Part shown: positions 8,102-17,789 of the stretch, piece by piece
Position numbering within the stretch: the first letter of the stretch is position 1
Layout of the letters: every line of letters begins with the position of its first letter
DNA from: Arenibacter sp. ARW7G5Y1
GTDB taxonomy: Bacteria > Bacteroidota > Bacteroidia > Flavobacteriales > Flavobacteriaceae
Reading direction: 5' to 3'
Length of the DNA: 64,000 nucleotides
Assembly (NCBI RefSeq): GCF_003201775.1
Contig: NZ_QJJZ01000003.1
Location: 1 to 64,000, forward strand
Program-made: the position numbers and the translations under genes
The notes under the pieces: generated by a model
The model's database searches: none
Told to the model about the DNA's origin: nothing
Seen by the model: only the letters and a program-made list of their open reading frames with translations

Positions 8102-9409
8102 CTAAGGTGCAGGTTTGGCATGAAGCAGTTCCATGCCTGTTGAGGAACGAGGCTTAAATCCGGTCCAATCCTTTTCATTGGAATCTTCCTCTAACTCCAA
8201 AAATTTTGAATAATCCTTTTGTTTTAGATGTATACCTAAAAAGGCAGTTAAAAAATGTTGGTTTACATTATTGATCTTTCTCTCGTCCCAACTAGGTTCG
8301 GCATATCTATAGTATTCATCCATATGGAGTCCAGGCTTTAAAGATTCCACTGGCGGGGGATTTGGGGCTACATTGTGCCTTGCATTTTCATAAGTAAGTA
8401 AATATCGATCCGTATTTATGGCTCCCTCGAAGATAGCTTTAATTCCCTTTTCGTATCCTGAAATATCATCTTGGCTCCCTGCTATAAAAAAGGTAGGGAT
8501 CTCTAGTCCCTTTAAACCTTCGGTATCCCAAACACCACGCTCCATTCCCCAGGGAGCAAAGGCTACAACCGCCTTTATTCTAGGGTCAACCTTTGGAAAG
8601 TTAGGGTTGCTCATGGCCAATTCTGCTATTGCTTTGCTACCTCCGGTCATGCTGGAAAAGAAATCTACGAGGCCATCGCTATATCCAGCACCTGCCACGT
8701 TCAGTACTCCGTATCCACCCATGGAATAGCCTATAATACCGATGTTTTCGGAATCTACCAATCCCGATAAAAAGTGTTTGTTATTGGCTTTTCCCAAGTC
8801 CCCAATTTGGTTCATAACAAAGGAAATATCCTTGGCGCGGTTCACCAAGGTACTTGAAAAAGGGGAAGCATCCCTAAAAGTGGAATCCGTGTGGTCTATG
8901 GCTACTACTATATATCCTTTGGAAGCCAAATTCTCCGTTAGATAGGTCATAAGGTATCTGGAGCCAACATAACCATGTGCAACCACTAAAAGGGGAAAAG
9001 GACCCTCTGTGGCAAGTGGTGCGGCATCACGGGACGCCCTACCTTTAAAAGTAATGGGAGTCAATGGGCGAAGGGAATCATGGGCGGTTCCCATAACGTC
9101 CTTATAAATGGCCAATTCTGTGGCTCCCGGGGCCAATAAGGCCGGATACCAGACTTCTACCTTTAGGGGCCGATCATAAATGGGGTCCATCCCGTTTTTC
9201 GAATTTAAAACATCCACCTGTCCCTTATTGACCAAATCCAATGTGCGTACGCCAATTTTATAAGCGCCACGTGAAGCCAATTCAGGAGCATCGGGCAGGG
9301 CATCCCCATATATAAACGATTCGTTTTGAGCGTTTAACACAGTGCTGGAAACGAGAAAACAAAGCAGTATTTGAAGCTGGATAAAACGGGAAAAAGTTGG
9401 TTTGACCAT
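8102..9409 (-). CDS. Secreted alpha/beta hydrolase, dienelactone hydrolase / PAF-acetylhydrolase-like
   Basis: A 435-residue protein with a signal peptide ending SSTVLNAQ (about 1-28). The nucleophile elbow is G227-Y-S229-M-G, the acid is probably D314 or D315 (IAGSQDD), and the base H345 (NARHNV). The long N-terminal strand block before the nucleophile and VVAHGYVGSRYL (oxyanion region) match predicted dienelactone hydrolases and platelet-activating-factor acetylhydrolase-like esterases. It is likely a periplasmic carboxylesterase. Substrate unknown; the downstream DoxX gene gives no hint. Confidence 0.85.
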   Translation of the reverse strand: MVKPTFSRFIQLQILLCFLVSSTVLNAQNESFIYGDALPDAPELASRGAYKIGVRTLDLVNKGQVDVLNSKNGMDPIYDRPLKVEVWYPALLAPGATELAIYKDVMGTAHDSLRPLTPITFKGRASRDAAPLATEGPFPLLVVAHGYVGSRYLMTYLTENLASKGYIVVAIDHTDSTFRDASPFSSTLVNRAKDISFVMNQIGDLGKANNKHFLSGLVDSENIGIIGYSMGGYGVLNVAGAGYSDGLVDFFSSMTGGSKAIAELAMSNPNFPKVDPRIKAVVAFAPWGMERGVWDTEGLKGLEIPTFFIAGSQDDISGYEKGIKAIFEGAINTDRYLLTYENARHNVAPNPPPVESLKPGLHMDEYYRYAEPSWDERKINNVNQHFLTAFLGIHLKQKDYSKFLELEEDSNEKDWTGFKPRSSTGMELLHAKPAP

Positions 9410-9666
9410 GGGTTTTTGTTTAGCTTAAAAATACGAAATATAACCTCGATCATAAATCCGAAATTGCTTTTTCAAAATGAATTTGGCTATATATACCATA
9501 CCACTTTGCACCATGACGCTTAGTTGGCATAGGTTTTCAATACAATAGAGAAAACTTCAAAGATTTGAATTTTAAGGATACAGTAGAAAATAATACCTTG
9601 GTGTTTGGAGAAGGTAGATGGATAATTAAGGATTGAATAATAAGCAAGTACGGACATCAGGATATT

Positions 9667-10080
9667 ATGAAGGAAACCGAGAAACAACTGAAGAAGTTTG
9701 GTATTAGACCAACAGCTATGCGCATTTTGGTACATCAATTTATGGCCTTGCAGAAGTCGGCTGTAAGCCTTACCACCGTTGAAGGGAATTTTGAAAAATC
9801 GGATAGGACTACCTTATATAGGACTCTAAAGACTTTTGAGGAGAAGTGCATTGTACATCAAATAGTTGACGGCACAGGAATTCCCAAATACGCGCTATGC
9901 GATCATGATGAAGGTTTGGTGAAGCATTCGGACCTTCATTTGCATTTTCATTGTACACAATGCAATAAGACTACTTGTTTAACGGAGCATCGGATTCCTC
10001 AAATAAATTTACCGGAAAAATTTATCCCGGAAGATGTAAATATGCTAATAAAGGGTGTTTGTGAGCACTGCAACCAATAA
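9667..10080 (+). CDS. Fur-family metalloregulator (possibly Zur-like)
   Basis: A 137-residue Fur protein with an N-terminal winged helix (GIRPTAMRI, RTTLYRTLKTFEE) and a C-terminal dimerisation domain. The metal-binding segment H91-L-H-F-H95-C96-T-Q-C99 and the tail C132-E-H-C135 form the expected structural zinc site. The next gene, 55 bases on, is a metal-exporting P-type ATPase with a histidine-rich start, so this regulator probably responds to zinc or a related metal. It is shorter than typical ferric Fur proteins, as in many Bacteroidota Zur-type paralogues. Metal specificity cannot be read from the sequence. Confidence 0.88.
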   Translation: MKETEKQLKKFGIRPTAMRILVHQFMALQKSAVSLTTVEGNFEKSDRTTLYRTLKTFEEKCIVHQIVDGTGIPKYALCDHDEGLVKHSDLHLHFHCTQCNKTTCLTEHRIPQINLPEKFIPEDVNMLIKGVCEHCNQ

Positions 10081-10135
10081 ATGCACATACATTGCACTGG
10101 CATAAGGGTTAATTTAGCTTTCAAATGACTAATTT

Positions 10136-12124
10136 ATGAAGCATCGGCATGCTCACAAGGGTGGGGATCACCATCATGAACACGATCACGGTGAAATTTT
10201 TGGTGAAAAGACAGAACTCTATTTCGCTATTTTAAGCGGGGTGTTTTTTTTAACTGGTTTGATGTTTTCTACCATATTTGATGCCGTGGCATGGGCTCCA
10301 TTGGTAAGCTATATGGCAGCCTATTTTTTTGGGGGATATTTTACCCTGCTAGAGGCTATTGGAAAAATTCGGGAAGGGGAATTTGAAATTGATTTTCTAA
10401 TGCTCGTTGCCGCCCTGGGAGCGGCCTATATAGATAGTTGGGGAGAAGGGGCCCTATTATTGTTTTTGTTTAGTTTGGGACATGCGTTGGAGCATTATGC
10501 CATGAACAAGGCCACTAAATCCATTAAGGCCCTAGGGGAGCTTACCCCCAAGACGGCATTCTTGAAAAATGGAGAGGATATAAGGGAAGTACCCGTAGAG
10601 GATTTGAAGTTGAACGATATAATAGTGGTAAAACCTAATACCAAAATATCGGCAGATGGAGTTATTGTAAAGGGGAGTAGCAGTATAGATCAATCACCCA
10701 TAACAGGAGAGAGTATTCCCGTAGACAAAACGGCTGTCACAAATGCCAAAGTGCTTCCAGAGTTTAGTGAAATACCGCAGTCGCACATTGTCTTTACAGG
10801 TACCATTAACGGTGATGCCATGCTGGAGATCCAAGTTTTAAAATTGAATGTGGATACTACCATTTCCCGATTGGTGAAAATGGTAAGTGAGGTGGAAACC
10901 AAAAAATCCCCTACCCAATTACTGACCAAAAAATTTGAGAAATGGTTTGTGCCGACAGTTATTGTTTTGGTCGTTGTTTTGTGTTTTGCCCATTTGGTCA
11001 TAGACGAAACGGTGAAAGAAAGTCTTTATAGGGCCATTAGTGTATTGGTAGCTTCCAGTCCTTGTGCCTTGGCTATTTCAACACCAAGTGCCGTATTGAG
11101 TGCCATCGCCAGGGCGGCCAAAAAGGGAGTGCTCATAAAAGGAGGTCGCGCCCTAGAAGATTTGGGCAGCCTTTCTACCATAGCTTTTGATAAAACAGGG
11201 ACCCTTACAGAAGGCAAACCTAGATTGACAAATGCCATTTCCTTGAATGGATTTGATAAAAATGAGTTTCTGGAGTTGGTGGTAGACGTGGAGAGTTTAA
11301 GCAATCACCCCTTGGCAAAGGCAATTACACAGGATCTCCTTGGAAAATATAACATAGAAAAGAAACACCGGTCCTCCAATATGCAGGCCGTTCAGGGAAA
11401 AGGGGTAAAGGCACAATATAATGGGAATTATGTTTTTATTGGGAATAAACAACTGATGGAGGAGGAGGGAATCCAAATATCACCGGAAGCCCAAGACGAA
11501 ATTAACCAATGGCAGCAAAACGGGCAGACTGTTATGCTGGTGGGGTATAAACAAACCATAATAGGACTGTTGAGTGTCATGGATGTTCCAAGAAAAAGTG
11601 CCGCTCCAACTTTGGAGAGACTTAAGGAAATCGGCATTGAACAAATGATAATGCTGACAGGCGACCATCAGAACGTGGGCGAATCCATTGCCAGACAAAT
11701 TGGACTCACAGAGGTCAAAGGGAATTTGCTCCCGGAAGAAAAGGTGAAGGCTATACAGGAGTTTCAGAAAAAAGGAGTAAAAATTGCCATGGTAGGTGAT
11801 GGCGTTAATGACGCCCCTGCCATGGCCAGCAGTACGGTAGGTATTGCAATGGGGGCTGCGGGGAGCGATGTAGCCTTGGAAACCGCAGATGTAGCCCTAA
11901 TGTCGGACAAGATAGAGAGCCTTCCCTTTGTAATTGGGTTGAGTAGAAAATCCAAATCAATTATCAAGCAAAACCTTTGGATCAGTATGGGCGTTGTGGC
12001 ATTTTTAATTCCAGCAACCCTTTTTGGATTTGCCAATATAGGTATTGCTGTGGCCATTCATGAAGGTTCTTCCCTAATGGTGGTAATCAATGCCCTGCGA
12101 CTGTTAAGGTTTAATCTCGATTAA
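10136..12124 (+). CDS. Heavy-metal P1B-type ATPase (P1B-4-like, SPC motif)
   Basis: A 662-residue pump with a histidine-rich cytoplasmic start (HRHAHKGGDHHHEHDHGE). Actuator motif TGES is at 190-193, the membrane metal site S308-P-C310, phosphorylation site D352-KTGTLT, HP at 391-392, GDGVNDAP at 554-561. The last membrane helix carries HEGSS (642-646). SPC together with HEG(S/G) is the signature of P1B-4 pumps, which move Co2+, Zn2+ or Fe2+ out; true ZntA has CPC. There is no N-terminal HMA domain. It follows the Fur-family gene by 55 bases and is probably its target. Confidence 0.92.
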   Translation: MKHRHAHKGGDHHHEHDHGEIFGEKTELYFAILSGVFFLTGLMFSTIFDAVAWAPLVSYMAAYFFGGYFTLLEAIGKIREGEFEIDFLMLVAALGAAYIDSWGEGALLLFLFSLGHALEHYAMNKATKSIKALGELTPKTAFLKNGEDIREVPVEDLKLNDIIVVKPNTKISADGVIVKGSSSIDQSPITGESIPVDKTAVTNAKVLPEFSEIPQSHIVFTGTINGDAMLEIQVLKLNVDTTISRLVKMVSEVETKKSPTQLLTKKFEKWFVPTVIVLVVVLCFAHLVIDETVKESLYRAISVLVASSPCALAISTPSAVLSAIARAAKKGVLIKGGRALEDLGSLSTIAFDKTGTLTEGKPRLTNAISLNGFDKNEFLELVVDVESLSNHPLAKAITQDLLGKYNIEKKHRSSNMQAVQGKGVKAQYNGNYVFIGNKQLMEEEGIQISPEAQDEINQWQQNGQTVMLVGYKQTIIGLLSVMDVPRKSAAPTLERLKEIGIEQMIMLTGDHQNVGESIARQIGLTEVKGNLLPEEKVKAIQEFQKKGVKIAMVGDGVNDAPAMASSTVGIAMGAAGSDVALETADVALMSDKIESLPFVIGLSRKSKSIIKQNLWISMGVVAFLIPATLFGFANIGIAVAIHEGSSLMVVINALRLLRFNLD

Positions 12125-12159
12125 ACCAGGGAGTGTTACTATATGTGGAGGGGAGAAAA

Positions 12160-12196
12160 CAAACGGCTGTCAGGGTCAAACCCCAGCAGCCGTTTG
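12160..12196. terminator. Bidirectional hairpin between convergent genes
   Basis: Perfect arms CAAACGGCTG (12160-12169) and CAGCCGTTTG (12187-12196). It lies between the ends of the P-type ATPase and the isomerase-like gene. Read from the minus strand it is followed by TTTTC, so it probably ends the minus-strand transcript best. Confidence 0.6.
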
Positions 12197-12253
12197 CCTA
12201 TGGCAATTTTTAATCAACACTTCATTTAAAGACAAATGAAATTTGTTGGATTC

Positions 12254-13093
12254 TTATTTGAATCCTATTTGGATAATGCCTTCATGACTAATTTTTATCG
12301 CCTCCAAAGGCGTCATATCAAAAGTTCTGTCCTGTTCTACCATATAATACTTCATCCCCGATAGCTTTTTTTTGGCTAGAATATTTGAGAAATCAATTTG
12401 GCCGTTGCCTACTGGTGCAAACCTACCTTTATCATCCATATCCTTTACATGCCACATTTTAAACCTACCGGGATATTTGTTGAAATAGGCTATAGGGTCT
12501 TTGTCCGCCTTGGTTACCCAATAAAGATCCATCTGGAAATTTACAAATTTTGGATTGGTGTTTTCAAGAAGGTAATCATAGGTAATAATACCATCATATC
12601 CTCTTTCGAATTCAAAAGCGTGATTATGGTAGAGTAGTTTCAACCCTGCCTTGTGACATTTTTCCCCCAAGGTGTTTAATGCAGAAGCGAGTTGTTTATA
12701 GTCGCCCTTCAATCCCATGGGGGGTACAGGAATAACAAAGTACTTGAAGCCTGCTGCCTTAACATCGGCAATCATGGTGTCCGCGTTCTCTAAGGTTACC
12801 CCTCCCTGATGTGTACTGATAGGTTTTAGTCCCACTTCTTTAAGCAATTCGCTAAATTCCATGGGCGCCATATTGTAAAACTTTCCATCCTTGTATCCGG
12901 CCGCTTCAATATTTTTATACCCAGCGTCGGCGACTGCCTTAAGGGTGGCCTTGGCATCTTCACCCATATTATCCCGGACCGTATAAAGTGCCAGTCCGCC
13001 AACTTTTTGTTGAGCGTTGGTTGAGAACATGCCAAAAATCAGAACTGGCAGAATTAATTTTTTTAATAACGGGGTGAACAATAATTTTTTCAT
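12254..13093 (-). CDS. Secreted sugar phosphate isomerase/epimerase-like TIM barrel
   Basis: The start at 13093 gives MKKLLFTPLLKKLILPVLIF...STNAQQ, a normal signal peptide; the frame is open 19 codons further upstream but those residues do not suit a leader. The 279-residue product has the xylose-isomerase-like TIM barrel (AP_endonuc_2) layout: LALYTVRDNM at strand 1, ISTHQGG, LLYHNHAFEF and WHVKDMD as metal-ligand loops. Exported members of this family in Bacteroidota are usually annotated as sugar phosphate isomerases although the export argues for a non-phosphorylated sugar. Exact reaction unknown. Confidence 0.83.
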   Translation of the reverse strand: MKKLLFTPLLKKLILPVLIFGMFSTNAQQKVGGLALYTVRDNMGEDAKATLKAVADAGYKNIEAAGYKDGKFYNMAPMEFSELLKEVGLKPISTHQGGVTLENADTMIADVKAAGFKYFVIPVPPMGLKGDYKQLASALNTLGEKCHKAGLKLLYHNHAFEFERGYDGIITYDYLLENTNPKFVNFQMDLYWVTKADKDPIAYFNKYPGRFKMWHVKDMDDKGRFAPVGNGQIDFSNILAKKKLSGMKYYMVEQDRTFDMTPLEAIKISHEGIIQIGFK

Positions 13094-13359
13094 AAAACTC
13101 TGGAATAATATTTTTTTAAAAGTAACACAATGTTTTTGTAACCAAGCCACAATTATAACGATAAAAACTTATTCATGAACCAAGGCATATTTATTTTTCA
13201 AGAAGAAAAGGAATAATCCCATGTTGCAGGGTGTAAAATAATTTTGGGACTTTTAAAATTTCGTAGCCTTTTTGCCGCGGTGCTTCCACTACCATATTGG
13301 TGGGTGTACATTAGGGAAGTAGCCTTCCTTATTTTTATCAATATAGGGTATGTGAAATA

Positions 13360-13383
13360 AATTTTTAGGGTAATCTAAAAATT
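13360..13383. promoter_or_regulatory. Putative DtxR-type operator
   Basis: A perfect 9-base inverted repeat AATTTTTAG (13360-13368) / CTAAAAATT (13375-13383) spans the centre GGTAAT. Its TTAGG...CTAA layout resembles the DtxR/IdeR box, and it lies 112 bases before the DtxR-FeoA gene. Binding by that regulator is an inference. Confidence 0.5.
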
Positions 13384-13428
13384 AATAATTATCTTTATAT
13401 AAATTATTAAAATCAATTTTAATAAAGG

Positions 13429-13450
13429 ACATGTCCTGCAGGGTACATGT
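13429..13450. promoter_or_regulatory. Palindrome before the feo operon
   Basis: ACATGT at 13429-13434 is repeated (self-complementary) at 13445-13450 around CCTGCAGGGT, giving a 22-bp near-palindrome 45 bases before the DtxR-FeoA start. It may be a second operator or a 5' UTR hairpin. Confidence 0.4.
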
Positions 13451-13494
13451 AAAGTGGCTAACAACGAATTTAAAAATATATCTACAACAGGCTA

Positions 13495-14517
13495 ATGAAT
13501 ACCTACAATCCCATAACGGCCCTAGCGGTGTTTTTTGCACTTTCAATTTTGGCATTTCTATTTTTCAGACCCTATAGGGGATGGTTTTGGCTGATAAGAA
13601 ACAGTTCGGTTTCGAATGATAAAATAGTAGTGGAGGATGTTTTAAAGTTGTTATATCACAATGAAAATGCGGACAAGCATCTCAATATCAACGATATTAT
13701 AAGAACCTTAAAATACAATGACAGGACCATACTGGAATGCATCAATAAGATGTCCGACCACGAGTTGATAAGTATTCAGGGAGATAATGTGAAGCTTACA
13801 CAATCTGGTAGTGATTATGCCTTGCGTATTGTTAGGGCCCATAGGTTATGGGAAAAATTTTTAGCCGAAAAAACGGGGTTCAAGGAAGCGGAATGGCACG
13901 AGAGGGCAGAAAGAATGGAACATGAACTTTCCAAGGTGGATGCGGATAATTTGTCGTCCCAGTTAGGCAATCCTCAATTTGACCCCCATGGAGACCCTAT
14001 ACCGACCAATACGGGGAAGATTGCCAAAATTAAGGGAATTCCCGTATCAGAACTTCCCATAGGAACCATTGGAAGAATTGTCCATATCAAGGATAAACCC
14101 GAAATAATTTACAAGCAGATCCTAGCGGAGAATATACATATTGGATCTGTGATAAGGATTATGGAAAAGACGTCTGCCCGCATCGAATTTCATTCTGAGG
14201 GGGAGGCCTTTGTATTGGCTCCCATAATGGCCGGTAATATTACGGTATCCGTTTTGGAAAAGGATGTGGTGTTTGAAGAAAATTTAGCGAGGTTGTCCAT
14301 TTTAAAGGAAAATGAAACCGCCAAGATTATTGGAATATCAAAGGAAATCAGGGGAGATAGTCGAAGAAGGTTGCTCGATTTGGGTTTTGTGAAAGGAGCC
14401 GAGGTTCAAATTGATCTTATGAATCCTTTGGGCGATCCCAAAGCTTTTTTAATCAAGGGCACTAGCATTGCCCTACGCAAAAATCAAGCGTCAAAAATTT
14501 TAATACAAAAAGATTAG
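13495..14517 (+). CDS. Membrane-anchored DtxR-type metalloregulator fused to FeoA
   Basis: A 340-residue fusion. Residues about 7-25 form one membrane helix followed by a basic stop (FRPYRGWFWLIR). About 43-110 is the DtxR winged helix, about 110-175 the metal-binding dimerisation region with H135, H143 and H165. The SH3-like FeoA domain occupies about 265-337. It ends 3 bases before feoB, so the two are translationally close. It probably represses or tunes the ferrous-iron operon in response to Fe2+ or Mn2+, and its FeoA part may also serve the transporter directly. The membrane anchor on a DNA-binding protein is unusual in general, though similar proteins exist in Bacteroidota. Confidence 0.85.
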   Translation: MNTYNPITALAVFFALSILAFLFFRPYRGWFWLIRNSSVSNDKIVVEDVLKLLYHNENADKHLNINDIIRTLKYNDRTILECINKMSDHELISIQGDNVKLTQSGSDYALRIVRAHRLWEKFLAEKTGFKEAEWHERAERMEHELSKVDADNLSSQLGNPQFDPHGDPIPTNTGKIAKIKGIPVSELPIGTIGRIVHIKDKPEIIYKQILAENIHIGSVIRIMEKTSARIEFHSEGEAFVLAPIMAGNITVSVLEKDVVFEENLARLSILKENETAKIIGISKEIRGDSRRRLLDLGFVKGAEVQIDLMNPLGDPKAFLIKGTSIALRKNQASKILIQKD

Positions 14518-14520
14518 ATC

Positions 14521-15285
14521 ATGGAAGTTAAACCCAAAAGTGCGTGTGAGACCTGTGCCCAGTTCAATGCGGACGGATTGAAAAAATTAGGGGTAAATAC
14601 CACTGATTTTGATTATGTAGTCGCCTTAGCGGGTAATCCAAATACTGGAAAAAGCACTGTTTTTAACGCTATGACCGGATTGCGCCAACATACGGGAAAT
14701 TGGCCGGGCAAAACGGTAACCAGGGCAGAAGGCGCTTTTGAATACAATCGGCAGAAATTTAAGCTGGTAGACTTGCCTGGGACTTATTCCCTGTTGTCCA
14801 CCTCGGAAGATGAGGAAGTCGCCAGGAATTTCATTCTTTTTGGAAAGCCCTCGGTAACGGTCATCGTGGTGGATGCCAGCAGACTTGAAAGAAATCTTAA
14901 TCTGGTATTACAGATTTTGGAAATTACAAATAACGCGGTCCTATGTTTAAACTTAATGGATGAGGCGGAAAGAAATAATTTGGAGATAGATACCCGGACT
15001 TTGGCCCGGGACCTTGGCATTCCTGTGGTGCCCACCAGCGCAAGGTACAATAGAGGAATTCCGGAATTGATCCAGACCGTTAGTGAACTGGCCAATGGTA
15101 AAATTGTGTGTAAGCCACACCGCATAAAGAATATACCAAAAAACATAGAACAGGCTTTGGAAAAGTTGAGTGCAGAAATAAAACAGGTATATCCGGACAT
15201 TCCCAATAGTAGATGGATCGCTTTGCGCTTGCTGGAAGGCGATAAAAATATAATTGAGACCCTTAAAACGGGTGAATTTGTTTAA
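14521..15285 (+). CDS. feoB: FeoB N-terminal part: G domain (frameshifted feoB)
   Basis: 254 residues holding the G protein and spacer part of FeoB. C9-E-T-C12 opens the protein; G1 is G38-NPNTGKS-T46, G3 D84-L-P-G87, and G4 N144-L-M-D147. The frame ends at TAA 15283-15285 just before the transmembrane part. The remainder follows in the +1 frame. Reading GTT-AAT instead of GTT-TAA, that is, one T fewer at 15281-15283, joins EFV directly to [12 protein letters not shown] and restores one protein of about 720 residues. So this is a broken, wrongly read, or recoded feoB, not a natural separate gene. Confidence 0.85.
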   Translation: MEVKPKSACETCAQFNADGLKKLGVNTTDFDYVVALAGNPNTGKSTVFNAMTGLRQHTGNWPGKTVTRAEGAFEYNRQKFKLVDLPGTYSLLSTSEDEEVARNFILFGKPSVTVIVVDASRLERNLNLVLQILEITNNAVLCLNLMDEAERNNLEIDTRTLARDLGIPVVPTSARYNRGIPELIQTVSELANGKIVCKPHRIKNIPKNIEQALEKLSAEIKQVYPDIPNSRWIALRLLEGDKNIIETLKTGEFV

Positions 15286-15295
15286 TCATACTTTG

Positions 15296-16714
15296 ATGGA
15301 CACTAAAAAGATAGATCATATTATTTCACTTTCCAATGACCTTCGTTGGCAGATCGGCGATGAATTTCATGATAATCTGGCGGAGGGAATTTACGCTGAC
15401 GCTGCGGAAATTGTAAAGGACTCAGTACATAAAAAGGACGAAAAGGGCACCTTTAGGATAGATGCCAAAATAGATAAGATCATTACAAGCAGGATTTGGG
15501 GGTTTCCGCTTATGTTCTTAATTCTTGCCTTTGTGCTATGGCTGACGATCGTAGGGGCCAATTATCCTTCTGCCATGTTGTCCGGATTGCTCTTGGATAC
15601 TGTGCATCCGGCCTTGAAGGGATTTGCAGCTGCCATTGGAATGCCATGGTGGTTGGACGGGTTTTTGATAGACGGGGTCTATTTGGCGGTGGCTTGGGTC
15701 ATCGCCGTGATGTTGCCTCCAATGGCCATATTCTTTCCCTTATTTACCTTATTGGAAGATTTCGGGTATTTGCCAAGGGTGGCCTTTAATTTAGATCATT
15801 TATTTAAACTAAGCGGGGCCCATGGCAAACAGGCACTGACCATGAGTATGGGGTTTGGATGCAACGCCGCAGGCATTGTTGCTACCCGGATCATTGATAG
15901 CCCAAGGGAAAGATTGATTGCTATTATTACCAATAACTTTTCCCTGTGTAACGGGCGTTGGCCTACGCAGATTCTGATCGCCACCATATTTGTAGGGGCC
16001 TTGGTACCCGCTTCCTATTCGGGAGTATTATCATTGGCCGCCGTTATAGCGATTGCGGTATTGGGTATGGTCTTTATGTTTTTGGTTTCATGGGGACTTT
16101 CCAAAACGGTGTTGAAAGGAGAAGTGTCTACCTTTAATTTGGAATTGCCACCCTATCGACCTCCGCGGTTTTGGAAAACCATCTATACTTCCATCATAGA
16201 TAGGACCCTGATCGTACTATGGCGCGCAATTGTCTTTGCAGCCCCTGCCGGAGCCGTAATTTGGCTTATTTCCAATATTTATTTGGGAGATGCCAGTCTG
16301 GCCGCATGGTTAATAGATTCCTTGGATGGCTTTGGCTTCCTTTTAGGTCTTAACGGTGTTATATTGGTGGCTTATATTGTGGCTATCCCTGCCAACGAAA
16401 TTGTGATTCCCACTATTCTGATGTTGACGGTCCTAGTTACGGGAATTTCCGCGGGTGAAGGTGCCGGGGTTATGTTCGAATTGGATTCGGTATCGGCCAC
16501 GGGGGATATTCTAAGAGCAGGGGGATGGACGTTGTTGACCGCTATTAACCTAATGTTGTTCAGCTTATTGCACAATCCGTGCAGCACCACTATTTATACT
16601 ATTTATAAGGAGACCAAAAGTCTTAAATGGACCCTTGTGGCTTCAATATTACCTGTTATTATGGGATTTGTGGTGACTTTTTTGGTGGCACAGATTTGGA
16701 GATTGTGGTCTTAG
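15296..16714 (+). CDS. feoB: FeoB C-terminal part: ferrous iron permease domain
   Basis: The transmembrane half of FeoB in the +1 frame relative to the G-domain half. The frame is open from 15254; the first ATG is 15296, 11 bases after the stop of the first half, so restart by translational coupling is possible and would give 472 residues. It contains the gate motif [13 protein letters not shown] with [20 protein letters not shown] and the later [14 protein letters not shown] segment, which correspond to the two conserved cysteine-containing gates. Several membrane helices from about residue 75 on. It imports Fe2+ across the inner membrane when joined to, or paired with, the G domain. Confidence 0.87.
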   Translation: MDTKKIDHIISLSNDLRWQIGDEFHDNLAEGIYADAAEIVKDSVHKKDEKGTFRIDAKIDKIITSRIWGFPLMFLILAFVLWLTIVGANYPSAMLSGLLLDTVHPALKGFAAAIGMPWWLDGFLIDGVYLAVAWVIAVMLPPMAIFFPLFTLLEDFGYLPRVAFNLDHLFKLSGAHGKQALTMSMGFGCNAAGIVATRIIDSPRERLIAIITNNFSLCNGRWPTQILIATIFVGALVPASYSGVLSLAAVIAIAVLGMVFMFLVSWGLSKTVLKGEVSTFNLELPPYRPPRFWKTIYTSIIDRTLIVLWRAIVFAAPAGAVIWLISNIYLGDASLAAWLIDSLDGFGFLLGLNGVILVAYIVAIPANEIVIPTILMLTVLVTGISAGEGAGVMFELDSVSATGDILRAGGWTLLTAINLMLFSLLHNPCSTTIYTIYKETKSLKWTLVASILPVIMGFVVTFLVAQIWRLWS

Positions 16715-16975
16715 ACAATCCAGCTACATAATGGATGGGGATCCTCCAAGTTTTTTTTGGTATAAAACATATCAATACTAATTGATTATAGTGGCCAGGG
16801 AAAGGGTAAAGGCAGGTAAAAGACATAACTACCAGCACTTGGCCCGTATAAAAACCCCAATTACTTGCTCAGGACAAATTAGAATTTAGTGCCGCCTAAG
16901 GAGGTGGGATAGGAGGAAACTCTGTCATTACATTCTGTTGTATACTCCCAAATAGGGTTGATGCCTATCAAGCAC

Positions 16976-17716
16976 TTATATTACATCCAGTATTTTTTGA
17001 GCCCCGATGCCTATTCGTTGTCTGGTTTCCTCAGTAATATATTTTTTTTGGTCTATCTGTTGTGGTTGGTCCGAGGTACAAAAATAACTGTGGATACTTC
17101 TTCTAGGTTTAGAGGTACGGTTTGTTGTTCCTCCATGCCAGGCATGGGAGTTAAAAATAAAAACCGATCCGGCCGGTGCGGTGATGATTATTTCATCGGG
17201 ATGGGGAAGTCCAGGGTCCTTCATTTTTTCTTGAGGGGATATTCCCAGTTTGTGGGTACCGGGCACTATACGCGTCGCTCCATTATCTTTAGTGAAGTCA
17301 TCCAATAACCAAATGGAATTACAGACTTTGTAGACACCTTCTATCATTTTATTGCCCCAATCTACATGTAAATTCTGATGACCAAGTCCGGGTTTTGCCG
17401 CTCTGTAGTTCAGCGAGGACAGTTTAAAGGATGGGCCCAGAACAGCATTTATACCAGCCAGCACCCTGGGATGGGTGTAAAAAATATCAAAAACTTCCCC
17501 TTTGTTGACAAGATCGGCAAGGCGATCGGCGCCTTCCTCCTTTGGGTGCCTTATATATTTGGAGTCGGCCAATTCCGATCCGGCTGTATCACCTTCATTG
17601 AGCATTAAGGCATCAATTCTCTCGTTAATGGCCTTTACCTCTGCATCGGTCAATAATTTGCCCAGGGATAAATAACCGTGATTTTCCAAAATTTCAATTT
17701 CCTCCTTGGTGAGCAT
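16976..17716 (-). CDS. Phytanoyl-CoA dioxygenase (PhyH) family Fe(II)/2OG oxygenase
   Basis: A 246-residue PhyH protein. The iron triad is visible as H117-V-D119 and H194 (NSHAWHGG); the R in the segment after H194 would bind 2-oxoglutarate. LDDFTKDNGATRIVPGTHK is the classic PhyH core strand. These enzymes hydroxylate small substrates; the family name does not imply phytanoyl-CoA here. It stands alone, reading towards the end of feoB, with 261 gene-free bases between. No regulator is next to it. Confidence 0.87.
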   Translation of the reverse strand: MLTKEEIEILENHGYLSLGKLLTDAEVKAINERIDALMLNEGDTAGSELADSKYIRHPKEEGADRLADLVNKGEVFDIFYTHPRVLAGINAVLGPSFKLSSLNYRAAKPGLGHQNLHVDWGNKMIEGVYKVCNSIWLLDDFTKDNGATRIVPGTHKLGISPQEKMKDPGLPHPDEIIITAPAGSVFIFNSHAWHGGTTNRTSKPRRSIHSYFCTSDQPQQIDQKKYITEETRQRIGIGAQKILDVI

Positions 17717-17789
17717 GTTTAGATATATTAAAAAATAATTTACACTAAAATAAACTACATATTGGTCATAAATATAGTTCTTGTATTAT

